From Mesotaenium endlicherianum (lineage: Eukaryota; Streptophyta; Zygnematophyceae; Zygnematales; Mesotaeniaceae), in NCBI GenBank assembly GCA_009602735.1, contig WELA01004158.1, positions 5,401 through 69,400 on the forward strand: a stretch of DNA of 64,000 nt. The letters run 5' to 3'. The notes under the pieces were generated by a model that did not search any database, was not told the origin of the DNA, and saw only the letters and a program-made list of their open reading frames with translations. The translations under genes and the position numbers were made by a program. Of the stretch, positions 32,077 to 44,480 are shown in pieces (the first letter of the stretch is position 1; the number at the start of each line of letters is the position of its first letter).

Positions 32077-33133
32077 CTATGTGCTCCAGCATGCGAATGC
32101 TGCACAACTTTCTGCTTCATTTGGGGTAAAGATATATTGAAAATTTGAGCAATAAAACTTTGGTGACACGGTGCTGGACCAGCAACAATCGCCAGAACAG
32201 CCACGGCCCACATGCCAGTGACCATGCATCTCCTTCCACCTGTAGCTTCTCTGCGTTGGGGCACAAATACTGAAGTTTTTCCAGCCCGAGTGATGAAGAG
32301 TACAAGGGCACATGCCTTGCTTGCAAGACAGTTTGAACAGAAATAGCAGGTATTGCGGAATGCAAAAACAGATGTGAGGAAAGGAGGGGTGGAGAGGGGT
32401 GATAAGGACGTGGACAGTAGAAGCCTGGATATGCATAAAAAAGACAAAAGTCAGTTAACACACCTGATCCCAAAGTGCTCCCTTCCCGAAGCCACTCCCT
32501 GACGGCTGCAACTGTCCCGGGCATGTGTTGCTCCAAGGATGCCGCGTCGTGAATGCATTCCGCCCTGGCATCTTCGGCGTTGATGGCCACAAGCTTCCAC
32601 GACAGCGACTGGGAGCCGCTCACCACCGCCAAAGCTGTCAGCACCTTCACTTCGTACACCTTTCCCGTCTGTGCACGAACTGTGCTTACATCTATCACTT
32701 CAAGAGGCTCTTCGTTGTGTGAAAGCCTCTCATAGTCCTCATTTACTATGTCCGGATTTGCCCATGTCTGAGGGAGGATCCCCACCTGCCAGGCAAGGGG
32801 GCGAGCATAACCAAGAATCTCATTGCTCTTCCTACTTAAAAGCAGAGGCGTACCAAGCTCCCCGGTTGCCACGTCGTAGCTGGCCTGACTTCCCCCTGGA
32901 GATTTGCAGATGCAATTCAAGTAGTTGCGAGACCCAGTCAAGGGCACGGAATGCCACATGGAGATATACCCACCCTCCTTATCAACCAGACGAACACGGT
33001 ATTCCAATGAGCCTTGCTCTGCCTCAAAATGTGCATGCCAGACATAGGATGAAAGGCCAAAGTCGTTGTCCGGCACATTTTCCTTCTGTGAGGTAAACAG
33101 ATCCAGAGCTTTTGCATTCAGACTAGCTGCCAT
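32077..33133 (-). CDS. Family I inorganic pyrophosphatase-like protein, probably inactive
   Basis: There are two exons, 33133-32464 and 32315-32077, with a 148-bp GT-AG intron of matching phase, giving 302 residues, close to plant plastid pyrophosphatases (about 300). Residues 43-215 follow the family closely: SLEYRVRLVD, WHSVPL, GILPQTWANPD, GKVYEVKVLTALAVV, SWKLVAINAEDA and MPGTVAAVREWLRE. True enzymes hydrolyse PPi with Mg2+ held by Asp residues. Here the metal signature DxDPxD is NEEPLE (140-145), the Glu of VEIP is K77, the Tyr of NYG is V117, and the Asp pair before WK is replaced by Ser (S172 and S178). Only K180 remains. Exon 2 ends with KEMHGHW, matching the family's ETHxxW helix. 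The ATG at 33133 is the first in frame; an acceptor-like CACAG upstream (about 33173) leaves room for a transit-peptide exon. This is probably a non-catalytic paralogue. Confidence 0.8.
32316..32463 (-). other. Intron of the pyrophosphatase-like gene
   Basis: The donor is CAG|GTGTGT at 32463 and the acceptor is GCAAG at 32316. Phase 1 on both sides keeps the frame and gives a total coding length divisible by three. Reading through instead gives sequence unlike the family. The acceptor is the less certain end. Confidence 0.6.
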
Positions 33134-35252
33134 GTTGCCAGAGAAGAGCGTATTACTCCACCTTCCTGCTAGCTGTGGGACAGTCAATCGAGCTCAATCA
33201 TAGTTCTTTAGAAACTATAAGTGCACTCCATTCAGAACACGATAAGGGCACTACTCGGAGAGGCTCAACAAAAGTTTTACGACTATGCACTACGGCAGTG
33301 TGCGTCATAGTCTTCTAGTATAATGTGGCCCTCAGTGAGTACGACTGGCCCGCACGAAGTCTTGCGGTGGAATGCCGCGAGTGGTTCAAAGCTTCGAGTT
33401 TCGATAAGTTGTCTTGGCGAGAGTATCAGGGAGACTTGAAAATTTAAAGCAAATTGTAGCGGACGTCAATCTCACATGCTAAGAAATCGTACTCGCTCGT
33501 CCTTGCACGAGCTAGCTATCGCTGTATCTCACTACGTGTTGCTTAGTGCCTCAGCTGGACCCATGCAGTATTCGTTGGTCATAGTGTCCCACTCGGTCCC
33601 CTTCGGTCCACTTCGGTCTTGTTTTCTAGATTGACATCGAGCACATCATATCTCGAATCTAATTTGATTGCTCAATCCTGCAAACTCGTGGAGCTTGTTG
33701 TTGTCATGTGTCGTAGGTTGACTTGACTGGACTCGAATGGTTGGCGTAGTTGATCCTTGGACCACCTTGGACTTGGTCCCCACTTTTTATTAACATAATG
33801 CGAGAATCATTTGACATCAACTATCTTCAGTGATAAGTAGCCAAGTTTGGACATGAATCTTGGAAGGTTGTACACTGTGTGAAGACGTGTTTTAGTCCGA
33901 GATCGGGACGCGGGGCCCACCCACTAGAAAGATAGTAGCGAGCTTGTAGCTTGTTGCAGCTTGTTGCAGCTGATACCAGCTAGCTTCGTCGTTGTTCGTC
34001 ATAGTTTTCAACAATTGGTTCCGGTCAATCATGGTCTACCGACTCACTCGATTGCTTGCCAACGAACTTGACATGATGGCCAATGAATTACAATGTCAGA
34101 TCGTAAATGTCCAATTTCACATGATTTCACATGTCCTCGTATGACGATTCACGAAACAACAAGATAACGTTCGACGCGTCTCTTGTCGCAAGATTACACG
34201 TCCACCCATCACGTGTGAGCCTTTAGGGCGAGGGTATTTAAAGCAGTTCGAAGCTTGGGGCAAATACATCTTTACCATCGATTTGCGCCGCTAGACCAGA
34301 TTTGCCACCGCTTTGTGCAAACTTTTGCTATGCTATCCGTCTTACGGTGCCGCAGGCGCGGCGCAACTCACGGCCACCCAGGTACAAAAGTCAATACTGA
34401 CTCGAGTCCTATCAGTTGACCGTCGACAGGTCAGCAATACTTCAGGTCACGTGCGAACTTGACCAGAAGGCAGGTCAAACCCAACGCTCGGAAGTGAGTG
34501 GGGTTTCACAGTCCAGTCAGGCGAGAAGCTGACTAAGCCAAGCCTGCAAGAATTGACAAATCAGTCGAGAAGCTGACGAGGCTGAAGAGCCGAGAGTTAA
34601 TGCCAAGTCAACTGCGACGCTGTCTGTGCTGCAGACATGCAGAAGTTACCGAGTCAGAAGCCCTGACTGGACGGCGATCTTTGTCGCTGAACTTGGGCCG
34701 AGGTTGCCACGACTTAAGCAGCCACCCAAGGGACATGGGCTGTGACGTTGCCCAAGCTTGCACGCTAACTGAAAGGTTAAGCCACTCGAGTGACAAACTC
34801 GAGAGTGCATGTATGAGTTATGTGAGGGGTGTCAAGCAGCATTGGAACTCAAGAGAAAAGAAGCATGCATGCGTGGTGCCTGTGTAAGGCACAAGCGAGG
34901 CACGAACTCACCTTATTCTTGCGGCGCACATTTGCCAAGGAAGCAGAAGGAGCGTGAGAGAGAGAGAAGAAGAGAAGAGAAGGGCGCGAAGGAGAAAGGA
35001 GTTCCCAAGGCCACATGAGAGCCAAGGAAGCACGCTCCAACCGACGCTCGAAGATTCCTTCTTTGTGTATCATAAAAAAGTTGGAGTTAAGGAATTCCCA
35101 AAAAGGGAACTCTCCAATAGAAAGTAGCAAGAACTTGCATAATAGAACCTGCTAGGATCTCTAGCGCAGAGCTGGGCCAGACACCACAAGCGTGCGAGAG
35201 CACATGAAATGATGAGTGCTGTGTTAATTTTCAAGTTCTCAGAAGTCTCTAT
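33134..35252. other. Upstream region of the host gene and spacer
   Basis: The first few hundred bases should hold the promoter of the pyrophosphatase-like gene, but I see no clear TATA box. The rest contains only short ORFs, including a GA-rich run near 34945-34990. No repeats are shared with the rest of the window. Confidence 0.5.
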
Positions 35253-35755
35253 TGTAGTGAAACAAATTGATACAGTACTTAGTGAAATATAATACTTTAT
35301 CTATTCAAGACAAGGATCTTTGAACACAAGTGGTAGCTTCTTGAAAGAGAAATGGCTTCTTGGAAGTTAATATATTTCTGGGATTTGGCAAGTACAAGAG
35401 TGATTCTCGCCTGTCTTTCTATGTTCTAGCTCTTATTTATATACTTGCTACATAAGTAATTTCTAAGAAATTGCATGTTGATGTGTTGGCATCCAACACA
35501 TCCCAAAACTTGCCACCTCTTTCTAGAATAATGTACACATGTCCTTTTGACCAAAAAATGGCACATTTGACTTTTGCCACATGGAGTTCTTCTAGGTCCT
35601 TCCTCTAACTTCAAAAATGCCTTAGAAGGTTCAAAGGACATGAACCAAGTCACTAGAGTATTTAATCATACTTGACTCCACACAATACTACTCCAGATAT
35701 ATTCAAAAGCATTATAATATATGCAAATTAATATATTATAACTCAAATCACTACA
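35253..35755 (-). repeat. 3' LTR of element E
   Basis: This 503-bp LTR has the inverted ends TGTAGTGA...TCACTACA. It lies directly after the polypurine tract TTGGAGGGGTGA (minus strand). A TATA-box motif (35443-35431) supports the minus orientation. Confidence 0.7.
35431..35443 (-). promoter_or_regulatory. TATA box in the LTR of E
   Basis: The minus strand reads TATATAAATAAGA, a good TATA motif placed about two thirds into the LTR, as expected for U3. Confidence 0.55.
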
Positions 35756-36498
35756 TCACCCCTCCAACAGAAAAAGCGACGTCTCGGCGCGTCAAGTCAG
35801 GTCTTACACATGTGGAGCAGACTAGTCAACAGTTTCAAGTCAGATGCCACACATGCAAAGAGGATCAGTCGAAGGCGCCAAGTCAAGTGCTACACATGTA
35901 AGGTAGACTAGGCAAGGTCGTGGGTGGTGTGACCTTATTGGCTAGCCTACTGTTTGATGATAAAGAAAATTGTACAAGTTGGTCCAGAATCTGCCACAAA
36001 TTCGAAAATTCATAGCGTCCACACAACTGCTCCAAATTTAAAAATTTTATGGCCAAACAGAGCGCGTTGGAGAACTCTACAGGGCCATTAAATTTGAGAG
36101 CATTCTAACTTCTGGAGTGTCGTTGGGAGCTGAGGGAGTAGGCACTCTTCCAAATCTGTGCAGAAACTTCTAAAAATCATAAGTCCTTCTATACTTCTTC
36201 AAATTTTGCAAAGTCAGTATCTAAATGGGCGCAGTACGGGCTTCTACTATAGTATTGATTTTCAGAGCATTCCAAGTTCAGGGAAGGGCACAATGTCAGA
36301 AGGCATATTCTGCCCTAATAATACCAGCAACCTGACCCCCTTGTGTTCAAAGGATTTTAGCGAACTTGAACTCTAGAGAACCACCTACTTATACACTACA
36401 GCCACGTAAATTTGCAAAATTCATTATGCAGAGACCTATCACCAGAAGCAGTTTCAGTTTTCTGTCCAGAAACTGCGAGAAGAGACAAGTGTCTAATG
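35756..36498 (-). other. 3' untranslated region of E with three imperfect short repeats
   Basis: It runs from the end of the chromodomain region to the polypurine tract at 35756-35770. Between about 35800 and 35915 a unit of roughly 45-60 bp occurs three times in imperfect form (CAAGTCAGG, CAAGTCAGATG and CAAGTCAAGTG, each followed by an ACACATG core). No ORF. Confidence 0.5.
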
Positions 36499-37103
36499 TC
36501 AAGTTTTCCTCTTTCTTGTTCTTGCAGGTTGCCTCCAAGGGATCTCTTGCTGCTTCTTGATGGTGGCAAGCTGTCTCCTTAAAGCCTTTGGGCTTCTTGT
36601 AGAGAGACTTGGGGCTGGTCCAAGATGGGGGTTGGCGGCATGCAAGCGTTTCAGCTTTCGATGAACTTTGTCAAGGTAGTGCGTCGCCACCCGACTATTC
36701 TCAGATCTGGATATCCTTTCCACTTGATCAAGTATTGCTGTTATCTCCTAAAATTTCTCATAGCCACTATGTCTTCCACTTTGTACTCCAAATGATCATC
36801 CACTATTAATGGGGCTGGTGGGGTTGTCACTCGACCTGGGAACTTGTTGTTGGATTGCACATATGGCTTGAAGAAGAAAGCGTGGAATACGGGGTCGATG
36901 TGCATAGTCTGGGGAAGTTCTAGCTTGAAAGCAATGGGGTTGACTTGCTGGATAATCTTTAAGGGTCCCAAATACTTGGGAGAGAACTTGCTGCCGGCAG
37001 GCCTGTTGTTCAGATAAATATTATTGGATGATAGTAACACGTTGTCACCCACTCTGTACGTAATTTCTCTTCTGGACTTGTTTGCGACTCTTGCTTGAGC
37101 ATC
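36499..37103 (-). pseudogene. Integrase C-terminus and chromodomain region of E
   Basis: The barrel region is seen as FSPKYLGPLKIIQQVNPIAF and HIDPVFHAFFFKPY, then the start of a chromodomain (LEYKVEDIVAMR). Sequence near 36500-36720 (STRVATHYLDK-like) continues the region. Confidence 0.75.
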
Positions 37104-37830
37104 TTACGCCTCTAGTAGAACTTTCTTCGCTGCTGGAAGGGCTACTTCTATTGTCTCCATAAAATTTGTTGCTGTAGGTACTTCATCATGGCTAGCCGTG
37201 AAGCTCAGGGGCGTGGTTGGATGGAAGCCATAGTTGAGGAAGAATGGGGGCTCTTGGGTAGAGGCCTGCGTCGTGTTGTTATAGGCAAACTCCAGGGGGG
37301 TCAAGTACATGTCCCAATCTTGCTCCAGAGTAGCCACGTACGCCATTAGAGAGGTCTTTAGGGTACAATTTATACGCTCGGTTTGCCCATCTGATTGCTC
37401 CATCCGACACAATTCTTGATGGTAGTTTATGGAGTCGGAAGATAATGTCAAAGATGAGTCTTGCAAGTTGTGGTGTTGTAGCCTTAATCGTCGTGGGAAT
37501 AGAATGAGCCATCTTAGTAAGTTTGTCCACCACCGTCAGTATTGCATTATGGCTTTGAGGTGTCACGGGCAGGTCCACGATAGCTCCATTGAGGTGTCCA
37601 TCCAATATTTTCCGAGGGTTGGTGGTGATTGGAGGAGTTCTCCCGCCTTTCGTGATGATGGCTTGACTCTTTGGCATGTGTCACAGCTCCTGCAGTACTC
37701 CTTGACTTGCTTAGACATGCCTGGCCAGCAATAAGTCCTGGCTAGAACGCCCGTGGTCTTTAGGATTCCAAAGTGTCCTCCAAAAGGGTTGTCGTGTGCT
37801 TCTCGCAGAAGCAAGAGTCAGAGGTCTAAG
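37104..37830 (-). pseudogene. Integrase core of E
   Basis: The HHCC zinc-binding region (REAHDNPFGGHFG, CRSCDTCQRVK) is followed by catalytic-core blocks (AIVDLPVTPQSHNAILTVVD). These are standard Ty3/gypsy features. Confidence 0.8.
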
Positions 37831-37989
37831 TCATTAGGAACACATCCCTGGCCCGTGTCTTGCCTCACCCAACAATTGCCTTCTTGCTCCTTGTATGGGT
37901 CCAAGTCTGCTTCTCCGTTCTTGTAGTAAGGGTCTCTTTCATAGGCGGCTGAAAATCGAGCTTCCAAATCTGTCTTCAGGGATGTCAAC

Positions 37990-39272
37990 ACTGCGTTTAA
38001 TTGCAGTCTTGGAAGGGGGTCAGCCGGGTTTGTCTTGCCAAGCTGGTACTGAATCGTGATGTTGTATTGTTGCAAGTATCCGTTCCATCTTGCGTGTCTC
38101 CTTGAGAGATACGGCTGCGTCTGGAGGTGTTTTTACGCCTCGTGGTCCGTAATGACCAGCACCTTGCGTCCTTCAATGTAGCAGCGCTAAACCTTCGAGG
38201 CATGTACAATCGCCAATGCCTCTCGCTCTGTGGTTGTATAATTTTGCTCGGCCAGATTTAGCTTTCTTGACTCGTAGGCAATGGGCTGCAGTCCCTTGCC
38301 TTGGTCTAGGAGCAAGATTGCTCCTATTGCATAGGAAGATGCATCGGTGATGACGTGGAAGGGCCAATCTGGGTTTGGACTTGGGAGTGTGAGCACCGGG
38401 GATGTTGTCAATTTTTGCTTCAGTTCTTGGAATGCTTCCTCCTCTTTCTCGGTCCAAACATATGGCTTGTCTTTCTTCAGTAGATCCGTGAGAGGGGCTG
38501 CTATGTGCGAGAAGCTCTGGATGAATCTTCTGTACCCATTGGCAAATCCCAAGAATGATTGGAGCTCTTTCTTGGTCGTGGGGGTTGGCCATTCCTCCAC
38601 CACCGTGGTCTTCTTGGGGCCCATCTTGATGCCATCAGCAGTCACGTGGAGACCTAGGAACTCCACTTCTTGTTTGGCAAACTCGCACTTTGACTCCTTT
38701 GCAAATAGCTTGTTTTGCTTCAATACTTCAAGGACTTCTTTCAAGTGTCTCGCATGCTCTTCAAGGGTCTTGCTGTAGATAAGGATGTCATCGATGAATA
38801 CCACCACAAATCTGTCCAACATGGGCTGAAATATGGTGTTCATCATAGTCATGAAAGTTGCTGGCGCGTTGGTGAGTCCAAATGGCAGGACCATGAACTC
38901 AAAATGTCCATATCTTGTCCTGAATGCCGTCTTCTCTATGTCCGGTTCTGCGATGCGAATCTGGTGGTAGCCGCTCCGTAAGTCAATCTTCGTGAAGTAC
39001 TTGGCTCCAACCAGCCGGTCCATGAGCTCATCCATGCGCGGCAGCGGGTATCGATTCTTGATGGTGATCTTGTTGAGGGCGCGATAGTCCACACACATCC
39101 TCAAGGTACCATCTTTCTTCTTGACAAATAGCACCGGGGCTCCAAATGGCGACTTGCTAGGTTGAATGAAGCCATGCTCCAGTAGCTCCTTAATTTGCTT
39201 CTTGACTTTGTCTAGCTCCGTGTATGACATCTGGAACGTAGGCCGAGAGATGGGCTTGCTTCCGGGCTCCAA
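37990..39272 (-). pseudogene. Reverse transcriptase-RNase H of E
   Basis: The longest preserved frame of E covers the whole polymerase palm: [33 protein letters not shown] and [12 protein letters not shown] with the catalytic Asp pair. The thumb and the start of RNase H follow ([28 protein letters not shown]). A typical chromovirus enzyme. Confidence 0.9.
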
Positions 39273-40050
39273 CTATATTTTGAGGTCTACGAATCTCTTG
39301 GGGGGTAGGCCCTTGGGCAATTCCGGGGAGAATACTTCTTTGTAGTCCTCTAAGACTTCTTGTATCTCCTTGGGAACGGGGCCGCCTTCTTGACTCNCGC
39401 CTTCTTGACTCTCAATGTCTTTCTTGATGTCTTTTGGCGTGATCAAGGTCAAAAGAAGCTCGTGTTCCTTCCTCACAAGTCTCTTGAGTTGGAGGGCGGA
39501 CAATAGTATCTCGTGTGCCGACTTCTTGATGTCTTGGATCTGGATATTGTGGATTGCGCGCAAAATACAGATTCTGAAAGTGATATCGTTCTTGATCTTT
39601 ATGGTACCGGTCCTCCATGCAACTTGGGGGTTGTGCTTGGTCAACCAAGGCGTCCCTGGGATGACGTCGTACTTGCCAAATTGCATGAAGGAGAACTCTA
39701 TTCTTCAAGGACTTGATAAAGAGTGCCAAGGGGTACGTCTTCTTGGAAGGGGTAGTATAGGTTAATCCGTCGGGCATCATAATCTCCTCGCCGTGGTCAA
39801 GAGTTCGCATAGTAATGCCGTACTTGGTGGCAAACACTGCAGCGGTGAAGTTGCCTTGAGCTCCGCTATCCACCAAGATGTGGACCTTCTCTCCTCCAAG
39901 GTAACCTCTCAAACTCATTGGGGCTGGAATGTCATCTTCAACGGGGGTCTCCACCTCACTTGGCTTGTTGTCTTCTCGTGAAGTGAGTCTTGGGGTGGTA
40001 GGCTCCTGACCTACCGACGCTGTCCGTTTTTTGACAAATTTTTGGGGCAC
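39273..40050 (-). pseudogene. Protease part of E
   Basis: VHILVDSGAQGNF carries the DSGA active site of retropepsins, followed by the PGTPWL-type motif. It ends just before reverse transcriptase (PKGLPPKR). Confidence 0.8.
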
Positions 40051-40652
40051 GAGAGTGCACGATGGCCCTTCTCCTTACAATAAAAGCATAGTCCAGCCAC
40101 CATGAGAGCTTCTTTTTCAACCGGGGAGAGTCTTGCTTTCACTCCTTGCTGGTTTCTTGCATCATAATGGGCATTGAAGGGTCTTCCACTCTTCTGGGCA
40201 GCCGCGGGGTCTCTTTTAATGAATCCAATCTCAATGGGTGTGGGTCCAGATTCAAATGTGGGAGGGGCTGCGTACACCCGCATCGCCGGTGCCCGTGAAG
40301 ATGAAGGCAATGAATTCTTGAAGTCCAAGGTATCCACCTTTTGGGCCACTTCAACGATCTTTAAACAGTCCATCACGTCACGTAAATCCACTTCCTTTGC
40401 GACTATGGGCTTGAGGCCAGACACATAACGATCAATCTCCTCCTCGAGCGACATGTTGGGGATCTCAAGAGTGAGGTCGTGAAATCTGGATGTATATTCT
40501 TGAACAGGCGTTATTTGCTTGAGATGGCGAAGCTTTTCTCCAGCAATTTTCTCCGCATTGATGGGCATGAATTGCTTCTGGAGGGCTTCACGAAAATCCA
40601 CCTATCTTGCATATGATGGCAGGGGCTCTTGGCCGGGTACGGGATGCGCCAC
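40011..40652 (-). pseudogene. gag part of E, distal to the F insertion
   Basis: A capsid-like region (TPVQEYTSRFHDLTLEIPNM) is followed by a CCHC zinc knuckle (CFYCKEKGHRALSC). The 5' portion lies at 46024-46592, on the other side of F. Confidence 0.85.
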
Positions 40653-41396
40653 TGAAAGGGGCAGAGTGCCCTAGTGGAAGCGTAGTGACTCACGAGGAAC
40701 AAAGCTAGTTGCAATCATACTCAAGAGTGCAACGGCATATTGCTAAGAAAGCTTAGGAAAATTACTTGGCACTTTGAGTGGCAAGAAACTGCTCACAAAT
40801 GATGTAGGATGAAAGGCCTTGTCATTACAAACCCGTAGGAATTTACAGAAGTGAAAACTGATAAGAAACAAAGAAGTTATGCCTATTTATAATTTTCTGC
40901 CTAAGTGCTCCTCCCTAGGAAGAAGCTACGGATTTTCCTAAGTGTTCGTCAAATCGTCCCTTCCAGAATATTCGTGAGTAAGCCAGATCAGTCTAATCTG
41001 ACGTGTCGGGCCGAATTGACGTCCACATACATGCATCGACATTACTAGAATGTTCTATCTTAGACGCGCTAGGCTAAACCGAAACTTCTAGGTAAATCGA
41101 CCTAGTCGGCACTCCGCGTCAGCCGAACTTACGTGAAGGTTCGAGTTCATTCTAACGGGCCAGATCGCTCGACGCTGTCGGTCAATCCGACGGTCGCGCT
41201 CACCGCGAATTAAGGACAGTCGTCAACCGACCTCAAAATTAATTAAACTTTGGAAATCCATAACTCTCTCAATACTTGACCAAATTCGATGAACTTTATA
41301 TCAAAATGACCACAAAAATGCACTCTACACTACTATACAATCAAAACATACTTTCATGAAACTCAAAAATGCACTTTATAAACTTATGAGCTTACA
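40653..41396 (-). repeat. 3' LTR of F
   Basis: The LTR is 744 bp, TGTAAGCTCATAAG to CTGCCCCTTTCA on the minus strand, with a purine tract (GAGGAAGGGGATGA) just before it. It has the TATA motif at 40884-40891 and full-length similarity to the solo LTR at 18224-18960. Confidence 0.9.
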
Positions 41397-41448
41397 TCAT
41401 CCCCTTCCTCAAGATGCGACGTCCTCGACGCATTTTGTAGATAACGCC

Positions 41449-42420
41449 TCAACTTACTCTCACAATGAGTCGAGTTGGCCTCTGGCTCTCAAGTGTTTTC
41501 GTCCGCAGGGTAGCCTTTCTACTTGACCAGATACTTTTGGACAAATCGTTGACCTCGCTTGAATCGTCGATCGTCGACAATCGCCTCCACTTCATACTCC
41601 AATACATCATCGATCTCGACCGGTGGTGGCGGTGTAGGTAGTCGTCCTGGATGTCCTTCATTCGGGTCATCGTATGGCCGCAGACAACTGACATGGAACA
41701 CATCATGGATACGCCATCCTGGAGGAAGTTCCAACTTGTAGGTCACTGGATTCACCTGCTTGAGCACTTCAAAGGGACCTGTAAACCGTGCCCGCAGTTT
41801 CCTCTTGCCTGTGAAAGGTAGGTTCTCTGTGGACAAGAGTACTTTGTCGCCCACATGGAATGTCACTTCCCTCCTGTGCTTGTTAGCATGCTTGACCTGC
41901 TCTTGTTGTGCCTTCCGAATACACGTCTTTGCCATATCCCATGTCTTGGCCATCTGCTCCATAAAAGCTTGTGTAGTAGGAACCTGAGTCTCCCTGGCCT
42001 TCTCCAACAAGATGTTCCCTGGATGATATACTTCTCTCCCATAAACCATAGCGAATGGTGACTGCTTGGTCGATCCCTGCATGCTGTTGTTGTAGGCAAA
42101 CTCCAGTCCTAGCAACTTCTTGTCCCACTCTGAAGGGTCTTCCATAGTGAAAGTCCTGAGCACCTCTTGCAGAGTTTTGTTGAGCCTCTCACTCTGCCCG
42201 TCTGTCTGAGGATGATAGGAAGTGCTCATACTCAGCTTGGTCCCCATCAAAGTAAACAACAACCGCCAGAAGTTGCTAGTAAACCTTGAATCCCGATATG
42301 AAACAATCACCTTCGGCAACCCATGTAGCCTGAAAATATGATCAAGGAATAGCCGTGCCACATCTGCTGCCGTACTCGAGTTGGACTCAGCTGCTCCACC
42401 ATCAGCAAACTCTGGGTCCT
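41449..42420 (-). pseudogene. Integrase and chromodomain of F
   Basis: Core motifs are DSRFTSNFWRLLF and YHPQTDGQSERLN. The barrel follows (LRARFTGPFEVLKQVNPVTY, VFHVSCLRPY), then a chromodomain start (LEYEVEAIVDDR, FVQKYLVK). Confidence 0.85.
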
Positions 42421-42433
42421 CCTCATGACCTCT

Positions 42434-42935
42434 CTAAAGCTTCTTCTTGAAGTCCATATTCTCCTTAATGACTGAAACAGCTGCAAGGTCACACCTCCTG
42501 GATAGAGAGTCTGCAGGGTTGATCTTCCCAGGTAAGTACTCAATCTTGTGGTCGAACTGTTGCAGAAACTCCATCCACCTTGCTTGTCTTGGTGTCAACG
42601 TTGGCTGCGTCATAAACTTCTCCAAGCTCTTGTGGTCGGTCTTTATGAACACCTTCCGGCCGTCCACATAACATCGCCAAATCCTCAAAGCCTGGATAAT
42701 AGCCAACATCTCCCGCTCGTGTGCTGCATAGTTCTGCTCCGCAGGACTCAACTTTCTGCTCTCATATGCCACAGGCTGCAATCCTTTGCCCTGGTCCTGG
42801 AGAAGAATGGCTCCCACTGCGAAGTTTGACGCGTCTGTGATGATGGTGAAAGGAAGCTCTGGACTTGCAATTGCTAACAAAGGTGCCTGTGTCAACAGCT
42901 CCTAAATCTTCTCAAATGCTTGCTGCTCCTTGTCA
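42434..42935 (-). pseudogene. RNase H of F
   Basis: Motifs include FTIITDASNFAVGAILLQDQ, HEREMLAIIQALRIWRCYVDG, TDHKSL and NPADSLSRRCD. Confidence 0.88.
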
Positions 42936-43991
42936 CCCTATAGCCACTTCTCTTGCTTCTTCAACATGTCCGTGAGCGGTGCACACACCTTGGCAAATCC
43001 TTCAATGAAACGTCGATAATAATTCGCCATGCCGAGGAAACTCCAAAGTTGATGAATATCAGCAGGTACCGGCCAATCTCTGACTGCTTGCACCTTCTTC
43101 TGCTCCACCTTGACTCCTTCAGCTCCCACTATATGTCCAAGAAACTCGACCTCCTTGAGACCGAAGTCGCACTTGCTCATCTTCCCGTACAGCTTTTGAT
43201 CTCTCAAGACCTCCAACACCTTCCTCAGATGCCCCACATGCTCCTCCAAGGTCTTCGAATAGATCAGGATGTCGTCCAAAAATACNTGTCGTCCAGAAAT
43301 ACAACCACAAACTGGTCCAAATAGGGTCTGAAGATACTATTCATGAGTCCCATCAATGTAGCAGGTGCATTAGCAATCCAAAAGGCATGACTTTGAACTC
43401 GCACAAACCATAGCGAATTCTGGAAGCAATCTTCTGAACGTCTCCTTCCGCAATCCGTACCTGGTGATAGCCACTCCTCAAATCGATCTTCGAGAAATAC
43501 TTCGCCCCGACAAGCCTGTCAATCAACTCGTCCACTCGTGGAAGCGGGTACCTGTTCTTGATGGTGACCTTGTTGAGTGCCCGGTAGTCGACACACATCC
43601 TCATAGTCCCATCCTTCTTCTTCACAAATAAGACTGGCGCTGCAAATGGAGACTCGCTGGGTCGGATGAATCCCTTCTCCAATAACTCTGTCAGCTGCTT
43701 CTTCAACTCGTCCAACTCCGCAAACGACTGACGATAGGCGGGTCTCACTGGTGGCTTGCTCCCTGGTTCCAACTCAATCTTATGCTCCATAGCTCTCCGT
43801 GGAGGTAATCCTGCAGGTAGTTCCTCAGGAAGTACGCACTTGAACTCCTCCAACAGCGCCTTAATTTGGGCAGGCATCTCAGCAGGCTTCTTCTCTTGAG
43901 CAGTTGGGCTCTGCTCAATCTGAGCAAGGGGATCAGACACCACTACTTGCTCCTCCGGCGATGTACATTCGCCCAGGCTGTTAGGATTCAC
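42936..43991 (-). pseudogene. Reverse transcriptase of F
   Basis: Fingers and palm motifs are seen: [40 protein letters not shown] and [20 protein letters not shown]. The thumb follows (EFLGHIVGAEGVKVEQKKV). A typical Ty3/gypsy polymerase. Confidence 0.87.
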
Positions 43992-44003
43992 GCTTGCTCC
44001 ATC

Positions 44004-44480
44004 TCATGACCTGGCCAGGGCCACCGAAACAAGGTACATCTCCTTCACCTGATTCGCCCTGCATAGCTTCTTAACTTGCAGGCTCGACAGAAGACAGTTA
44101 CTTGTGGTCGTATCTACCTCCACCTGTTTCGCTGTCTCCATTCGACCATCACGCCCTTGGACTTTCACTTGTCCTGTGCTCCAGTGCACTTGAGGGTTGG
44201 CTTTCCTCAGCCATGGTCGGCCCAATATCACCTCATGGTGACCCAACTCTGCCTGCTCCATAACTTCCTTACTCCGGTGCCCCGCTACTTCCACGTGAAT
44301 AGCTTCCGTAGGTGCACCACACTTGAGTCTCTGCCCATTCGCCAAAATTGCCTCCTTAGGCTCATAATGCTTCGCCACTGTTTCACCAGCTTCTTGTGCA
44401 CGAAATTTGCACTTGCGCCACTGTCGACCATACACTTCGCATTATTGCCGTCGACCACTCCTTCCACGATGATAGGCTTG
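44004..44480 (-). pseudogene. Protease part of F
   Basis: The active-site motif CMVDSGASANFVHKK (DSGA) and the later VILGRPWLRK mark a retropepsin between gag and reverse transcriptase. Confidence 0.83.

Noticed and set aside
34809-35018. A 69-codon Glu/Arg/Lys-rich ORF
   Set aside because: It is produced by a GA-rich simple-sequence stretch, with no sign of a gene around it.
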